Positions 34,641 to 46,049 of a DNA stretch of 64,000 nucleotides are shown here, one piece after another (the stretch's first letter is position 1; every line of letters begins with the position of its first letter). Both the position numbers and the translations under genes were made by a program. Source of the stretch: Orientallactaga sibirica (taxonomy: Eukaryota; Chordata; Mammalia; Rodentia; Dipodidae); contig JAEOAD010000012.1 of NCBI GenBank assembly GCA_036365145.1, forward strand, positions 44,461,001 to 44,525,000, in the 5' to 3' direction. Below the pieces are notes generated by a model. That model had not been told where the DNA came from and did no database searches. It saw nothing but the letters and a program-made list of their open reading frames with translations.

Positions 34641-35310
34641 TGTCGGACACAGGCAGGTTCCCGGGTTAAAGCAGGCCTAAGCTATCAGACATGACTAGGA
34701 CCCTATACTATGGAGAGGTAGCAGCAGGTGGGGCTATCTTGGGTCCCAAGGCTGGCAGGAGTAAGGCTCCTCCCCCTCCCAGGGGTCACAGTGAGCCTGG
34801 ACCCTGGACAAATCTAGGGCCCCAAGACTGGTAGGAGGAGGGTCATTCCCTCCCACCAGCCCAGGGTGCCTGGACATCCTGATAAGACTTAGGCTTCACT
34901 CATAGCTCTGTGACCTTTGGCTAGTTACCTAGGAAACTCCTTATGTGGTACCAGCCAACAGCCTTACACAGCCCCTCCCCCATGACTCATACCCTATACC
35001 TCTTCCCGCCACTATGTAGATCACCTGACCCTCTCCCTATGTGCTGGAATGAACATCCCTATATGGCAACTAGGCATTGACAAACAACCTTTGAACTCAC
35101 CAATCCTCTTGGGACCTTCTGCCTGCTCTCTCTCTCAACTGCTTATAAAAACCCAGTTCCTTGTTGAATTAATGAGAGCTGTTCCCTGAAGCTGTCTCCC
35201 AAGTGTTTCTTCCCCTTGCACTCACGACTGCTCAAGACCCTGCTCCACAGTTGCCTGGATGCCTCCAGGCAGCCAGTGCACAACGGCCTCTTGAGGAACC
35301 AGGGAACCAC
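34641..35310 (+). mobile_element. LTR with promoter layout, ERV1-like, solo
   Basis: A GC-rich block of about 670 bases starts 'tgtcggacacaggcaggttc' in AT-rich surroundings. It contains a CCAAT box at 35100-35104 and a TATAAAA at 35144-35150, followed by a pyrimidine-rich R/U5-like part ending near 'agggaaccac'. That order is typical of gammaretrovirus-type LTRs. No flanking duplication or internal viral sequence was found, and the 3' end is uncertain. The ORFs at 35203-35454 fall in the LTR end and beyond. Confidence 0.65.
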
Positions 35311-35699
35311 AAAAGGTCTCAAAAGTTTTGTTACTTTTCAAATCATGTTATCTTCTTTTTCAAGATTTTCTGTGATGTGGATATATTGCAATATTTAAAT
35401 ACAATTTACATAGACAATATTTATGTCATTTATTTAGCAACATCATTTGTATAAAGCATACAAATACTACTTCACTTTACAAGATAGACAATTTTAAGTT
35501 TTCTTTAGATAATCTCTGTGCATATACACTGCCTTGACAATATCTGTACAAGTTATCTGACAAATAGCTGGCATTCAGGCAAATTTATGTGCCATTTATC
35601 AAATCTCGTTGAGAAATGAACCTCATTAAATTTTACTGACTGTGCCTTCTGAAATTTTCCACTCTGTTTACCTCTTCAACCTGTGGTGTGAAACAACTA

Positions 35700-36238
35700 A
35701 GCAGCATGTTCATTATTGAGAATTTGGATAAATTTGTCTTATGCAATGTCCTATATATTCTATTACAAAAGCCTTTGGGCTAGGAAGGTCACAGATTTTT
35801 GGGGGAAAGTTATTATTGTTATTTGGATAAATGGCTGTGTTGAGCCCATTAAATTGTCCTCTAAATATTTATTTTTATGTTTGTATATTAGTGCCCCTTT
35901 CACTTTTGGTCAGAGAAACTTCTTTTTGCAGATGGTGGTGACTACTGTGGAGACTCAAAAATCCAAAGTGCTGGAATAAGTTGAGTGCTCAGTGCTAAAT
36001 TAAGCATCACTATCATGGTCCCCAAGGCTTGCAGAACATCACAGAACAGGCAGTAAGAAGAATTTTAGAGCCAGGGGATGAGTAAATGTGCTTTGGGAGG
36101 CTACATTCCCGACATGAAGTGGCCATCACATCCATGATCTGACAAAGGCTGCCTGTAGCTGCACAAAGCCGGCACAAGGTGAGCTCAACATTTTTGATAT
36201 GGATATTGGAGTATGGCAAAAAAAAAAAAAAAAAAAAA
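35700..36238 (+). mobile_element. L1 3' end, plus strand, with poly(A)
   Basis: 'cagagaaacttctttttgca' followed by 'gatggtggtgactactgtgg' and 'agactcaaaa' matches, on the other strand, the L1 3'-UTR at 15.2-16.7 kb. It ends in a 21-base poly(A) at 36218-36238. The 5' truncation point is unclear. The 87- and 108-residue ORFs here are not genes. Confidence 0.75.
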
Positions 36239-36548
36239 CTAAAATAGAAGGAGGACTGGTTGGAAAGAAAAGGGAATTCTGTAGAAAGAAGATCGGAGAG
36301 GAGGGACAAAAGCAAACAATTAGAAGGTGTTATGATCATTATGTTTATGTATGTAAATTACCAATAAAATATTTTAAAATGATTTATAAGTCATTCAAAT
36401 CCCTTATTGACCATGATAAGTTCCCTATAAACATATGTTTTGCTGTGGTTTTTACAATCCCAGGACCAGACATGCTGTTTATGCTCTGTAGTTACAATTG
36501 TTTTCTGTATACATTTGCTTTATCACAGTTCAGATTGCTAGAATCCAA
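36239..36548. other. unique sequence, no gene seen
   Basis: The 117-residue ORF at 36199-36552 begins in the L1 poly(A) (lysine run) and has no motif. Confidence 0.4.
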
Positions 36549-36975
36549 GTAAATCTGGACACAACTAGACCAACATGCCTATGGCAATGGGAGGCTGAAT
36601 CAGGAGAACCTGGTGATCTAGTCTGGAATTTGCACTGGCAAAAGACAATGAGAGGGCTGGAGAGATGGCTTAGCGGTTAAACGCTTGCCTATGAAGCCTA
36701 AGGACCCCAGTTCGAGGCTTGATTCTGCAGGACCCACGTAAGCCAGATGCACAAGGGGGTGCATGCATCTGGAGTTCGTTTTCAGTGGCTGGAGGCCCTG
36801 GCGCACCCATTCTCTCTCTCTCTCTCTCTACCTGCCTATTTCTGTATCTCTCTCTCTCAAATAAATAAATAAAAAATAAAAAAAAATTTAAAAAAGACAA
36901 TGAGAGAAAGAGAGAGATTGCACACACACACGCACACACACATGCACACACACACACACACACACACACAATATG
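36549..36975 (+). mobile_element. B4 3' part, split by a SINE, with (CA)n tail
   Basis: Before the SINE, 'caatgggaggctgaatcagg' and 'agaacctggtgatctagtct' look like the B1-related part of B4. After it, 'agagagattg' and a CA-rich tail to about 36970 look like a B4 end. The head is missing. Confidence 0.6.
36655..36892 (+). mobile_element. Dip-like SINE inserted in B4
   Basis: The head 'ggctggagagatggcttagc', the body 'ttcagtggctggaggccctg', (TC)n and a long A/T tail. The target duplication 'aaaagacaatgagag' is at 36640-36654 and about 36892-36906. Confidence 0.95.
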
Positions 36976-37300
36976 CATTCATACATATGTAAAATAATTG
37001 AAATCCTAAGTGATTATTTACAAAAATTATTTACTTAATCTTTATAGATTTCTCTAAGCTCTCTCAGAGCTGTCTGGCTTAAAAACAAAAATTAAAGCAC
37101 GCGAATTTAGACATTTTATAAAATATCAAGCTATCAAGGAAAACAATTCTGAACTTTTGATATATATCCCCCAATATTTTGAAACTGTTGTCTTAAATGA
37201 CAGCTCTCACAGTTTCCCACAACTATGCCGTTTGGTATGCGTGGTATAGAGACTGGGATTGTTGCACCATTTATCCCATGTTTTGATCCAAGTGACCATG

Positions 37301-37623
37301 TGCAGTGGTTTAAATGTGTGGATTTAAATGTGAGTCTATAAACTCAGGTTTGAATCTTGAGTTTCTAGTGGGCAGAGGCCTACTGCGGAAGAGGTATGTA
37401 ACTAGGGGTCCAGCCCTAAGGGGTGTGGAGAGCAGTTTGAGCTCTGGTAGCTCATGCTTGCTAGTTGTTGATGTCTCTTTGCTTGGATCCACGAACATGA
37501 GCTAGCTTTTTCTACCATTGATGGTGTTCCACTGAAATATCTAAGCCTGATATAAACTCACTTCCTTCCATAAGCTGCCTCTGGTTGGATGTTTATCCCA
37601 GAAGCAAGGAGCTGACTGCAACA
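37301..37623 (+). mobile_element. MaLR solo LTR with perfect 5-bp duplication
   Basis: It begins 'tgcagtggtttaaatgtgtg' and ends 'gctgactgcaaca'. The flanking pentamer 'ccatg' is exact at 37296-37300 and 37624-37628. A 323-base LTR with a 5-bp duplication is as expected for the MaLR/ERVL class. The two ORFs of about 62 residues on opposite strands inside it are not genes. Confidence 0.9.
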
Positions 37624-37628
37624 CCATG

Positions 37629-38306
37629 TAATGGTCCATTAATTTGTAACTGTTTAGGAACAATTTTTTTAGGCATCTGGATCTGAGAACATTCAATGAC
37701 CAAAATGTTTTAAATGAACATTTATATCATTGGAGACATATCAAGCATCAGTCATATGTTTAGTTCATTCTTAATATTCCAGTGCCATAGCGAAATATTT
37801 TATGCTGCAGGTGTATACAGCTTTTCCCTATTCCTCCATCAGTAGTATGTAGAAACCACATGACCAGTGAACTTTATTAAGTATGAGAATGAAAAGACAC
37901 AAAATGATAGCTTCTGCTATAAGTAAGTCTTTTCTTGAAAGACTACCATTGTTGATTCAGTGCCTCATGAAAGCTGCAGTCTCATCCCCTGCCCCATTCA
38001 CCATTCTAGAGAACACAGACACTGTCTCATGGAGTGTTATCTAACTTAGTTCTCCACTTACTAATCTGGGACTAAATCTAAATCCTTTATATGAAGGGAA
38101 GCTATACCAAGTGGAGGCACTAGAAGATGCTGAAATTCCTAAAAAGTGTTTACATGGTTGTGAGCCACATCCACAACCAGCTACTTTTTATTAGACTTCC
38201 ATCAATTGGCAAAGGTTGAGGGACCTGGTTAGAGTGGGTCTTCAGGTTTATACAAAGTTAATTCAATAATTTCAGCTTAACTTGAACTTCTTTCTACCTG
38301 GTAAAG
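37629..38306. other. unique sequence, no gene seen
   Basis: No repeat family or coding signal recognised. Confidence 0.4.
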
Positions 38307-38307
38307 G

Positions 38308-38350
<43 letters not shown>
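38307..38350. repeat. (ATT)n microsatellite
   Basis: About 44 bases of ATT trinucleotide. Confidence 0.97.
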
Positions 38351-38354
<4 letters not shown>

Positions 38355-40806
38355 CATTTAAAATGTAATTGTGCTACATGTTAGATTACTGCAGGAAAAT
38401 TGGTAAGATGTTCACCCCAACCACCACTGTTTCTTAATATTTAGTAGAATTTTTATGTAGTTTCTCAGACTGTACTAAAATCCTTCACTTACACTAATTT
38501 TTAGCCTTTGGTTATGTGCCATTTGATTCTATCATGCTTGAAATACAATTGCAATGAAAAGGAACAAACATGGTTACAGTTAATGAGCTATTTCTTGGGC
38601 ATTTGAGCATAAACTTAAAGACTTTCAAGACTTAAGGTAAAGAAGAAAAGTACAAATAAAAACTTTGAATCAAAAGATAATTTATTTGCACTGAAATATT
38701 TTATGGTACATAGGAATGTTTTTGCATGTTGTATTAATATTCCTTTAAAAGGTTGATCCATGTTTATTTTTCTCAGATGTATGCCATTTTTTGGCAGTGC
38801 TGTGAATTTATTCCTCATTATATTTAAATAAATAAAGTTCTCACAATATCATCAATGGACTACCTACTTCTGCAACTGTCTTTAGAGGCCCATGCATATA
38901 ACAGATGAGCATCTGTAGCTGTATTTCTTGACTGAAAACAGTTCCTGAAACATGATGAATGAATGGGCTTGTGCAGATACATTTGAGTTTAAAATCAAAT
39001 ACTTCTGGTAGTCCCGGAATATCAATCACACATATTTTCTGTGTGTAAGACTCAAAGGTATCCTATATACCATAGCTTTTCATCCACAAGTTCTAAAATA
39101 TTTTTTTTATTATTCAGGGCTCACTCATAGATTCTGCCTTCTCAGCTTTCTTCATTGGCCATTCCATTAGAAGTTTTTTAACTTTATGAATTAATAAGAT
39201 TATTCATAATTTTTGCATAATTTGAGTAGATTTTTTTTTCTGAAGCAGATCAGTTTCTCTTTGTAATTTAACTCTCAGGCTTGACCCAGTATAATTAGAA
39301 AATCTTTGAGTACCCATTTCAAAACTTTCTAAGAAATTTTAGTGAAATTTTACCACTCAGTGGAATGAGTTGGCAATACCAGGACATTTTTCTCACTGCT
39401 AATCTTTCAAGAAAAGTACATGGTACTAATAGTCTATTTGAAAAATTAACCCTAGATAGAAGATACATTTTTAAAGTATAAACTTAATTTATAATTGATA
39501 AAATGTGCATTCTAGTCTTTTGTCTTGAGAAATTTTTGTTCAATTAATAATATTTTAATTCTAAGAATTTGGATGAACTTGTCCTATGCCATGCCATCTA
39601 TTGTCTATAAAGTAGAAACCATTCAGGTATTAAAGCTGTTTTAACACATCTGGGAAACAGACAAGTCCCCTTTCAATTTTCAAAGCTTTCTATCAGCTAT
39701 GTTCTCAGTCAGTTCTCATGCATCAGGGTTAGAAAAGAACAAGTTCTACCCATTCTCTGAATTCCCATGCCTGAGGACTTATTTTCGTAGATATTCAATT
39801 TCATATTTTATTTCCAATATGGGTAAATTGCATCATAAAATAAATACCTCTTGATGAGCTAAGCAAAAGACAAAGGCATAGGGTCTTTCCTGTAAAGACA
39901 AGGATCATCTGAATGCTGCTTTGAAATGCAGAATATATCATGGAAGGGGCAGACAGTCTGGGTTGGCAAAAGCACAAGTCTTCTGGGCAATCTTGGGAAG
40001 TCTTCTGAACCTGGTGATGAAGTATGGATATGCAGACTATTAATGAAGAGTCTAAGGGCTGAGTCAGAAAAATCTGAAGTTCAGGAGAAGGAAATGGAGC
40101 AAATAGAATAACAGAGGTGGGAAAGAATCATGAACCACATTCAGAAAAAAGAAATAATAAGCCAACTAATTTCAAGGAAACATTGCACAGAAAAAAAAAT
40201 GTACTGAAATAATATTCAAACATTGGTGCCTTCTGGAAATCAGAAAAAAACTCTAGTTGTCACATACAAATATCTTGGTGTTAAATAAAATATATTCACA
40301 TACTTACACAGGAAATGTGGAGAGATAAAAGCCTAAATGTGAAATAGGTCAGGCGATTATATTATATTTGGAAAACCTTTGGTTCCCAAGCCTATTTTGG
40401 AAAATTGCCATTTTTTTTTTTTTTTAAGAAAGAGTAAAGATGAAAACCCACAAGGAAGAATGAGAGGTCTGAAAATAGACTGGTACTTTGCTAAGGAGCG
40501 AAGCCATGCATATAAATGTGTAAATGTGGAGAGGGGAAAGCTAGACAGGCTTGTTCAACTCACAGCCAAGAGGCAGCATGTGGCCAGCAAGTAAACCAGC
40601 AAATAATTTAATTGGAGACATAAGGGAAATTATCTTCCTATCCAGACAGAGAGAATGCAACATTGCTATTGGTATGTAGTTGCTATTAACAACAATGCAA
40701 ATGTAACACTCCATTAATTTAAATAGAGATACAACTACCGTGAAGCTTTTGTTAGGCAGAATATTAGGTACTTTACAGGTCATAATGACCTGTGAAAGCC
40801 ATATCC

Positions 40807-40844
<38 letters not shown>

Positions 40845-40994
40845 TGACTCCTGACTCTTAGACTTTCAAACATATCATTTCTGAATTCCAGAATTCGTCA
40901 AGGGATCTGATGTAAGATTATGGAAACCATACCCCTTCTGTCATCACTTAAATTGTTGTAAACTTTTTCTTACTTTTAATTAAGGTACTTCTTT
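38351..40994. other. long AT-rich unique stretch, no gene seen
   Basis: Apart from a (CA)n at 40811-40842 and a T-run at 40411-40425, nothing is recognised. Short ORFs (38615-38818, 38841-39029, 39926-40111, 40379-40594) have no motifs. Confidence 0.45.
40811..40842. repeat. (CA)n microsatellite
   Basis: About 32 bases of uninterrupted CA. Confidence 0.97.
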
Positions 40995-41315
40995 TAATTA
41001 CCTTCTTGTTGCTTGGACAAAACACCTGACCAAAAGCAACTGACCAAAGGCTTACAGTCTCAAAGGGAAGCTTCATGATGGCAGGGGGAAAGCATGGCCT
41101 GAGGCTGGGAATCGCCTCAGCCACAGCATGTGGAAAACAGAAGTAGGAGAGCAGCTGAACTCTAGCATGAAGGACCTGACTAGAGCACCATTAAGCCTAC
41201 CCTCAACAACCTACCTCATCCAGCAAGGCTCCATCTCCCAAGTTGCCATCAGCTGGGGATCAAGCATTCAGAACCCATGGGTTTATGGGGGATAGCTGAT
41301 TCAGACCATCACAGT
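40995..41315 (-). mobile_element. MaLR-type LTR, minus strand
   Basis: The plus strand reads 'cttgttgcttggacaaaaca', 'cctgaccaaaagcaactgac' and 'aagcttcatgatggcagggg', and ends 'gaccatcaca'. This is the reversed layout of the rodent MaLR LTR seen forward at 43170-43935. Confidence 0.65.
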
Positions 41316-41364
41316 ACCAAAAGGAAAACATACTCAGAATTCAATGACTCAAAATAAAATTCAG

Positions 41365-41511
41365 GGCTGGAGAGATGGCTTAGTGGTTAAGGAGCCTGCC
41401 TGCTAATCCTAAGAATCGGTTCCGATCTCCAGGTCCCACATTTAGCCAGATGCAAAGTGACGCAAGGGTGCAATGCTGCACTTGCCCACAAGGGGGTGCA
41501 CACATCTGGAT
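41365..41511 (+). mobile_element. Dip-like SINE, long variant, 3'-truncated
   Basis: The head 'gggctggagagatggcttag' and the long-variant segment 'gggtgcaatgctgcacttgc' with 'ccacaagggggtgc' (41486-41499) are present. The element stops at 'catctggatt', without the TC-rich region and tail. The loss of the tail is more consistent with a later deletion than with the way SINEs insert. Confidence 0.93.
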
Positions 41512-41876
41512 TGATCAACAAGAAATGAAAAATTAAGTATTTTGCATCTGTAAATGTGTGCCCAAATTTGTACAAGTTTGTAGTTACCATGATGATTTAG
41601 TGAAGGATACACTGAAGATAAAAAGAGGAAAAATCTCCTTTGTGTGCACTTGTTAAGCTGGAGTGATATTTAATTTTCTAGTTATGCTAACAATGGCAGC
41701 AATTTACAAAGCACTAAAAATATTACCACAATAAAACTGTTTTTAATTAAAGTAAGCAAAGGGGATGAAAAGGACACTTTCAAGAATATAAATAACTCTA
41801 AGTGGTATAATATTTCACAAGAAATAAATTTTCCACCATACTACATGTTAAAAATTAAGTCACATCAAAATGTAAA
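41512..41876. other. unique sequence, no gene seen
   Basis: No repeat or coding signal recognised. Confidence 0.4.
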
Positions 41877-42112
41877 TTGGGGCTAGAGAGATGGCTTAGT
41901 GGTTAAGATGCTTGTCTATGAAGCCTAAGGATCCAGGTTTGATTCTCCAGGTCCCATATAAGCCAGATGTACATGGTAACACATGCATGTGGAGTTCATT
42001 TACAGTGGCTAGAGGTACTGGCATGCCCATTCTCACTCTCTCTCTCTCTCTCTGTCTTTCTCTCTGTCTCTAATAAATAAATAAAAATAAATCAGAATTA
42101 ATATTTTCTTTA
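41877..42112 (+). mobile_element. Dip-like SINE
   Basis: The head 'ggggctagagagatggctta', the body 'tttacagtggctagaggtac', a TC-rich stretch and an A/T tail. The target duplication 'aaaatgtaaa' is at 41867-41876 and about 42113-42122. Confidence 0.95.
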
Positions 42113-42208
42113 AAAATGTAAAGTAATCATATTATCTGATATCCACATAACTAAAATGCAATTATGCCTAATACTTATTTAAGAAATTCCTTAAATAATA
42201 CCATCTAA

Positions 42209-42468
42209 GGGCTGGAGAGATGGCTTAGCAGTTAAGGCGCCTGCCTGCTAAGCCTAAGAACCCAGTTCCAATCTCCAGGTCCCACGTTTAGCCAGATAAA
42301 AAGTGATGCAAGGGTGCAATGCCGCACTTGCCCACAAGGGGGCGCACACATCTGGATTTCGTTCGCAGCAGCTGAGAGACTGCTGGTGAGCCCAAATCTC
42401 TGTCTCCCTCTCTGTCTCTCTCTGTGTCTCTCTCCAAAAATAAATAAAATAATAAAAAAAATTTTTTT
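42209..42468 (+). mobile_element. Dip-like SINE, long variant
   Basis: A near-intact copy: head 'gggctggagagatggcttag', long-variant segment 'gggtgcaatgccgcacttgc' and 'ccacaagggggcgc' (42332-42345). An altered body 'gcagcagctgagagactgct', TC-rich stretch and A/T tail follow. The target duplication 'taccatctaa' is at 42199-42208 and about 42472-42481. Its body differs from the short form, so this is a true subfamily and not a one-off insertion. Confidence 0.95.
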
Positions 42469-42481
42469 AATTACCATCTAA

Positions 42482-43169
42482 CCCTTTCGTATATTATAAA
42501 GCAGGGTATTTTTCCAAAAATTGGTATACTTATTTACATAACTGCTATATAAATTGAAGTTGATATTATTGAGTCTGTGAGTTAAACATTAACAATATTC
42601 ATATTATTGTTGGAGTTTAAAAAGTATATATTTTCCTTTCATAAATCAAATTCTTAATGATTGTAATTGAGTTGGGATGATCTCGTAGTCCAGTGAAGGA
42701 AGAAATAACACACCATTGCTACATTACAACACAGTACCCCTTGTCAGCACACAGAGATGTTCTGGATAATTAAAAGTTCTGTAAACACTAGATAGTTCCT
42801 TGGTTTAGTAAGTTGAAGGTTAAAAGACACAGGAATGAATTCTGCTTTTTGTGCAAATGATGCATAGTTATCATCAGAGAGACAATCTAGAGGTTCAGAT
42901 AAATGTTAGATCACCTGGTTTTAATTCCTGATTGTGTAGCCTGAGGTACGGTGGCCTGCCAGGCTACACTGGAGCCTGAAAGAAAAGAAAAAAAGACAAA
43001 AATATTTGTCTAAATTTCCTCCTATATATTGAAGATAATAAAGTAAATTTATATGAACATAAATATGTATATGCATAGATGATATACTTCTGTGTATATG
43101 CACATATATGGTGAGGTACATACAAGGATATATTTGCAAATATATAGAATGCACATATATGGATGAGCT
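42482..43169. other. AT-rich unique sequence, no gene seen
   Basis: No repeat family recognised. 43040-43160 is a degenerate 'atatatgcaca' stretch. Confidence 0.4.
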
Positions 43170-43187
43170 TGTTATGGTTAATCTTTG

Positions 43188-43342
43188 TTTGTTTTTGTTT
43201 TTTTGAGGTAGGGTTTCACTCTAGCCAAGGCTGACCTGGAACTCACTATGTACTCTCAGGGTGGCCTTGAACTCATGGCAATCCTCCTACCCCTGCCTCC
43301 CAAGTGCTGGGATTAAAGGCCTGAGCCACCAAGCCTGGCTAT
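43188..43342 (-). mobile_element. B1 SINE, minus strand, in MaLR LTR
   Basis: The reversed B1 reads 'tttcactctagccaaggctg' and 'caagtgctgggattaaaggc'. The target duplication 'gttatggttaatcttt' (43171-43186) and 'gttatggataatctt' (43343-43357) differs at one base. Confidence 0.95.
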
Positions 43343-43422
43343 GTTATGGATAATCTTGATTGTATTAAGTAGTATCTAGGAAATTAGTAAACAGTTCTGG
43401 GTGTGTCTGTTATCATGTTTCT

Positions 43423-43468
43423 TATTTTAAATATTTTTAAAATTATTTGGAAGCAGAGAGATATAGAC

Positions 43469-43503
<35 letters not shown>

Positions 43504-43660
43504 ATATGGGTGCTCCAGGGCCTCTAGCCACTGCAAAACAACTCCAGACTCATGCACTACTTTGTGCATAGGCTTTACACAGGCACTGGGGAATCTAACC
43601 TGGGTTGTTAGGATTGGCAGGCAAATGCCTTAACCACTGAGCCATCTATCTCTCTGGCCC
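43423..43660 (-). mobile_element. Dip-like SINE, minus strand, in MaLR LTR
   Basis: A/T tail, (GA)n of about 34 bases, body 'cagggcctctagccactgca' and reversed head at right. The exact 15-base target duplication 'tgttatcatgtttct' is at 43408-43422 and 43661-43675. Confidence 0.97.
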
Positions 43661-43935
43661 TGTTATCATGTTTCTAGACAGGATTAACAGGGAAGGGCCT
43701 TCCCTGAGTATGAATGGCGCTATCCCACAATCTGGATGCTGGCAGAATACATGAGGAAAAAGGAGAGAGGCCTCTAGCATCTTTTTCTTTTTCAGTGTTT
43801 CCTGGCACCTGTGATGTGAGCTTTCGATGCTTTGTCATGCCCTCCTGCTAGATTGGACTGAGACCTCTGAAAATAAATCCTTCTTCCCTTGCTTTGTCAG
43901 GTATTTTGTCACAATGATGAAAAGCCTGACTAACA

Positions 43936-45474
43936 GAGAAAATTGTTATCACAGAAGCAGTGCTGTTGTTGTGAATCTGCCTGGTTATATGGTTCAAAAG
44001 CCTTTGGAATTGGCTTATGGAAGGAATTTGAAAATGTTTGGAGATGCAAGCTGCAGAAACCCTCAAATGCCATAATAAGCAGGACTTAGTCACCTATTCC
44101 TGTGGGAGCTCAGGAGAACAGCATGCTGAGAAAAATGTTCACAAGGTTTCAGAAGGGGCAAAAAGACTTTTAAAAATTGAGTAGAAATCATATATGTTTT
44201 GGTCTGTCAAAGAACTTGTCTGTTTCGTCCATGCCCTGAGATATAATGGGAAGCTGGTTCTAAAGGCGATTGAGTAACTCACATGGAAGAGAAAATTTCA
44301 AGGAAGTACAGTATCCATGAATTTTGCTGATTGCTTTTAGACAAGTTTATAGTGGGAATTGGGATTTTAAAAAAATCAGAGCAGAAAGATTTGAAAGATT
44401 TGAAATGTTGCAAAGTGTCCAGAATAGCTAGGGTCAAGGAAAGCTCAGTTTCTCTGGGGATAGGAGCCAAATAAGGTAAGTGCTTTGCCTCTGGAAAATA
44501 AGAAAGATGCCTGCATGGCATTTTGGAGATTGTCATAACCCATCCATCTCAGCCAAAAGCATATAGACAGTTTGTAAGACTTGCTCTTGAGAAGAGAAAG
44601 TTACTGGGGTTCCCCGCTCACACAGGGTCTCTTGAGAAAGTCTTTTCCACATTCAACTACTCAGGCATTCAGAGAGCTGGGTGGATGCTGACATTGTGCA
44701 CAAGTTCTGCTTTACAGGCATCAGAATGGAGAGCTGTGAGGTCGAGGCCGATTCCCCTCCGACGTCAAAGGGAGGTTTGGAAGATCAGATAATCCATGCA
44801 GGTGGCAATATCCCTGTAGAGAGCTTCCTAGAAGTGGTGCCTGAAGCCATGAGGGTTGAAGCTGATGTGACAATGGAGACACCCTGAACTGGAAATGCCA
44901 GGAACAGGGATTATCTGTCAAAAGACACAGAAAATGTGTGGAGTCAGCCTAAGACAGAGGTCATGTAGATTGCAAATGCCAAGGTCATATGGGAGTAGCT
45001 GTCCAAGTCATCTGAGGTCCATATCTGGTCACCATGTTTCCTGCATGATAGATGGAGCTAAAGAATTTAATGTTTGCTTAGCTCGGTTTCAGTCTCGCTT
45101 TAGTCCAATCTGTCCTTGAATTCAATTGCTCCCTTGTGGAATGAGAATTTTTACCGTGTCAATGTGGTGTAGACGTGTGCCAACTGTTTTTTATTCCGCA
45201 TGAGCTCATAGCTAAGAGTTTACTGTGAGTCTCAGAAAGGACTTGGAACTTGGACTTTTGGTCAGTGTTGCTACTATTTACTATAGAAACTCTTAGAGAT
45301 GGTCAAACTCCATATTGGATTATGATATGGATTAGATAGCACATACATTGTGTTCTATGAAAGAAATAGCCCTTGAGGGCAAGGATGGAAATATTGATTA
45401 AGGATCTTTGGTTGGATGTCAAGTAGACAAAGGATTAGTCCTCTCAATTTGATGCATATGAGATTACTAGAATA
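43936..45474 (+). mobile_element. MaLR internal region, decayed
   Basis: It lies directly after a MaLR LTR and before a second LTR-like part. Text such as 'gcctttggaattggcttatg' and 'atttgatgcatatgagatta' fits the non-autonomous internal sequence of MaLR elements. All frames are broken; ORFs of 68-89 residues (44523-45119) have no motif. No part encodes a recognisable enzyme. Confidence 0.6.
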
Positions 45475-45760
45475 AATTTCTGGATGTGTTGGTGATGTTT
45501 ACAGATATCATTAGCTCATTGACAGAGCTCAAACATGACAGTGCATGGCAGCATTCCACAGGCTGAGTGGATTTTGGAAAATAAAAGGAGGAAATGGAGA
45601 ATGACCCCTGTGCCGCCTCTGCTTCCTGGCTGTGTTAACGTGAGCTGTCTCACTCTGCCATGATGCTCTGAGATAATGAGCTGGAAGCAGGAATGAAAAC
45701 GATCCTGTATGGCCTTCGGCTGTTTATGTAAGGTGTCTTATGATAGCAATGCAAAAACAG
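45475..45760 (+). mobile_element. probable MaLR 3' LTR, partial
   Basis: 'tttctggatgtgttggtgat', 'gtttacagatatcattagct' and 'ctgcttcctggctgtgttaa' parallel the 5' LTR blocks around 'ttctgggtgtgtctgttatc'. The ends are not preserved. Confidence 0.5.
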
Positions 45761-46049
45761 CCTGAATGGATGAAGGATTACAGGAAAATATATAACAAAT
45801 ATATTATATATATATAAAACAAATAATATTATATATTATAGGGGGTGATAGATATTTCAAAGTTTGTATGCATTATGGAATGATTAAATTCGGTTAGCAC
45901 TTAATTAGTTCTCCATGTGTACAGTACATATGCTAGATTATATAATAGATCTCTAGATCCTAATTACTCTAACTGAAATTTTGTCCTTTGACTGATATAT
46001 CAATCTGCCCTTGTAGTAGTTACATTCTACCTTATACTTCTGAGAATTT

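Larger units (their letters stand above)
43170..43935 (+). mobile_element. MaLR 5' LTR holding a B1 and a SINE
   Basis: It begins 'tgttatggttaatc' and ends 'aagcctgactaaca'. Before the inserts it would be about 340 bases, a normal MaLR LTR length. Recognisable parts include 'gggtgtgtctgttatcatgt', 'aataaatccttcttcccttg' (polyadenylation region) and 'caggtattttgtcacaatga'. The internal region follows at 43936. Confidence 0.85.

Noticed and set aside
35713..39620. Similar text at about 35713 ('gagaatttggataaatttgt') and 39565 ('aagaatttggatgaacttgt'), suggesting a segmental duplication
   Set aside because: The match extends only about 60 bases at moderate identity and fades on both sides; a shared old L1 fragment is more likely.
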